Shown here: positions 63,643-64,000 of the stretch, piece by piece
Layout of the letters: every line of letters begins with the position of its first letter
Numbering within the stretch: the first letter of the stretch is position 1
Notes under the pieces: model-generated
Told to the model about the DNA's origin: nothing
What the model saw: the letters and a program-made list of their open reading frames with translations, nothing else
The model's database searches: none
Program-made: the position numbers and the translations under genes
Source of the DNA: Oricola cellulosilytica
GTDB lineage: Bacteria; Pseudomonadota; Alphaproteobacteria; Rhizobiales; Rhizobiaceae
NCBI RefSeq assembly: GCF_019966575.1
Contig: NZ_JAINFK010000001.1
Location: 695,626-759,625, forward strand
Direction: 5' to 3'
DNA length: 64,000 nt

Positions 63643-64000
63643 TCAGCCCCTGATCAGGCCGCCATCAATGGCGGCCTGGCGCAATGACACCTGCGGGCGC
63701 GGCCCGATCTGCTGGATGATGATCGCGGCGGCAAGCGAGCCGAGATTGGCGCAGTCCTCAAGGGAGCGCCCTGCGGTGTAGCCGTGCAGGAACCCTGCGG
63801 CGTAGAGATCGCCCGCGCCGGTCGTATCGACCAGGTCGTCGATCTCGTGTGCCGCGACACTCGCCGTCTCGCCCTTGCGCACGGCGATCGACCCCAGCTC
63901 CGAGCGTGTCACCACGCCGAGCGCGCAGTCCTCGCGGATCGCGGCGAGCGCTGTGTCGAAATCCGCCGTCTGATAAAGCGACTTCAGCTCGTCCTGATTG
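63643..64000 (-). CDS. Adenosine-kinase-like PfkB-family sugar kinase (partial)
   Basis: The C-terminal 118 residues of a ribokinase-fold kinase running off the right edge. The catalytic DTTGAGDLYAAGF motif is present, followed by a helical end. VTRSELGSIAV precedes it, as in the adenosine kinase branch of rhizobia, often next to grpE. Its start lies outside the window. Convergent with grpE, separated by 14 bases. Confidence 0.82.
   Translation of the reverse strand, partial: NQDELKSLYQTADFDTALAAIREDCALGVVTRSELGSIAVRKGETASVAAHEIDDLVDTTGAGDLYAAGFLHGYTAGRSLEDCANLGSLAAAIIIQQIGPRPQVSLRQAAIDGGLIRG

Overview
The window is a stretch of GC-rich alphaproteobacterial chromosome, most likely from the Hyphomicrobiales (Rhizobiales) and probably an aquatic or marine rhizobial relative. 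This rests on an origin-region style cluster (hrcA-grpE, rph-rdgB-hemW-rsmI-yraN-gshB-comM and ubiE-ubiB-coaBC), a LysR/DUF1127 pair of the VtlR/LsrB kind, DUF1236 and clan AA aspartic protease genes, and promoters matching the EcfG general stress sigma factor (GGAAC, 16-17 nt, CGTT). I see no insertion sequence, prophage, CRISPR array, rRNA or replication origin. The only RNA gene found is a tRNA-Ser(GGA).

Layout. 1-5.3 kb: the end of an unknown gene, malate synthase G, a stress-promoter-driven DUF1236 protein, a DsrE-like periplasmic protein and an orphan TRAP solute-binding protein. 5.4-13.7 kb: a DUF1684 pair, a Sel1 protein, a di-haem peroxidase, a sugar dehydrogenase/kinase pair, a GST, QueG, a reductase and RlpA. 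13.7-20.1 kb: an L,D-transpeptidase, DNA polymerase I with an altered proofreading site, and a LysR regulator facing a DUF1127 gene across a palindrome. 20.1-25.7 kb: a nitrilase-family hydrolase, a BMP nucleoside-binding protein, MsrA, a stress-type small membrane protein, tRNA-Ser, an SLC13 permease and SlyX.

25.9-38.7 kb is a purine/pyrimidine nucleoside uptake and salvage region. A tightly packed plus-strand operon encodes an ABC importer (ATPase and two permeases), cytidine deaminase, purine nucleoside phosphorylase, deoxyribose-phosphate aldolase, a two-domain ALDH16-type aldehyde dehydrogenase and thymidine phosphorylase. Uracil phosphoribosyltransferase and adenosine deaminase follow on the minus strand. 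Nucleosides would be imported, split to bases and (deoxy)ribose-phosphates, and deoxyribose-5-phosphate cleaved to glyceraldehyde-3-phosphate and acetaldehyde, which ALDH16 may oxidise.

38.8-53.9 kb: ubiquinone genes ubiE and ubiB, coaBC, a stress-promoter-driven small protein, pirin, a Cys/His-containing membrane protein, a BaiN-type flavoprotein, 1-Cys peroxiredoxin facing a MarR regulator, a ribbon-helix-helix protein, a VOC protein, a Tat-exported GMC dehydrogenase pair, a GFA protein, release factor 3, dUTPase and a LysE-type exporter. 53.9-54.7 kb is a non-coding, repeat-bearing gap. 54.7-64 kb: comM, gshB, an overlapping chain yraN-rsmI-hemW-rdgB-VOC-rph on the minus strand, hrcA and grpE on the plus strand, and the end of an adenosine-kinase-like gene.

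I found no clearly new multi-gene system. The best leads are the PolA proofreading-site substitutions, a local set of EcfG-type promoters in front of uncharacterised small proteins, the ALDH16 gene inside a deoxynucleoside operon, the VtlR-like/DUF1127 palindrome, and the repeat-bearing gap near 54 kb.
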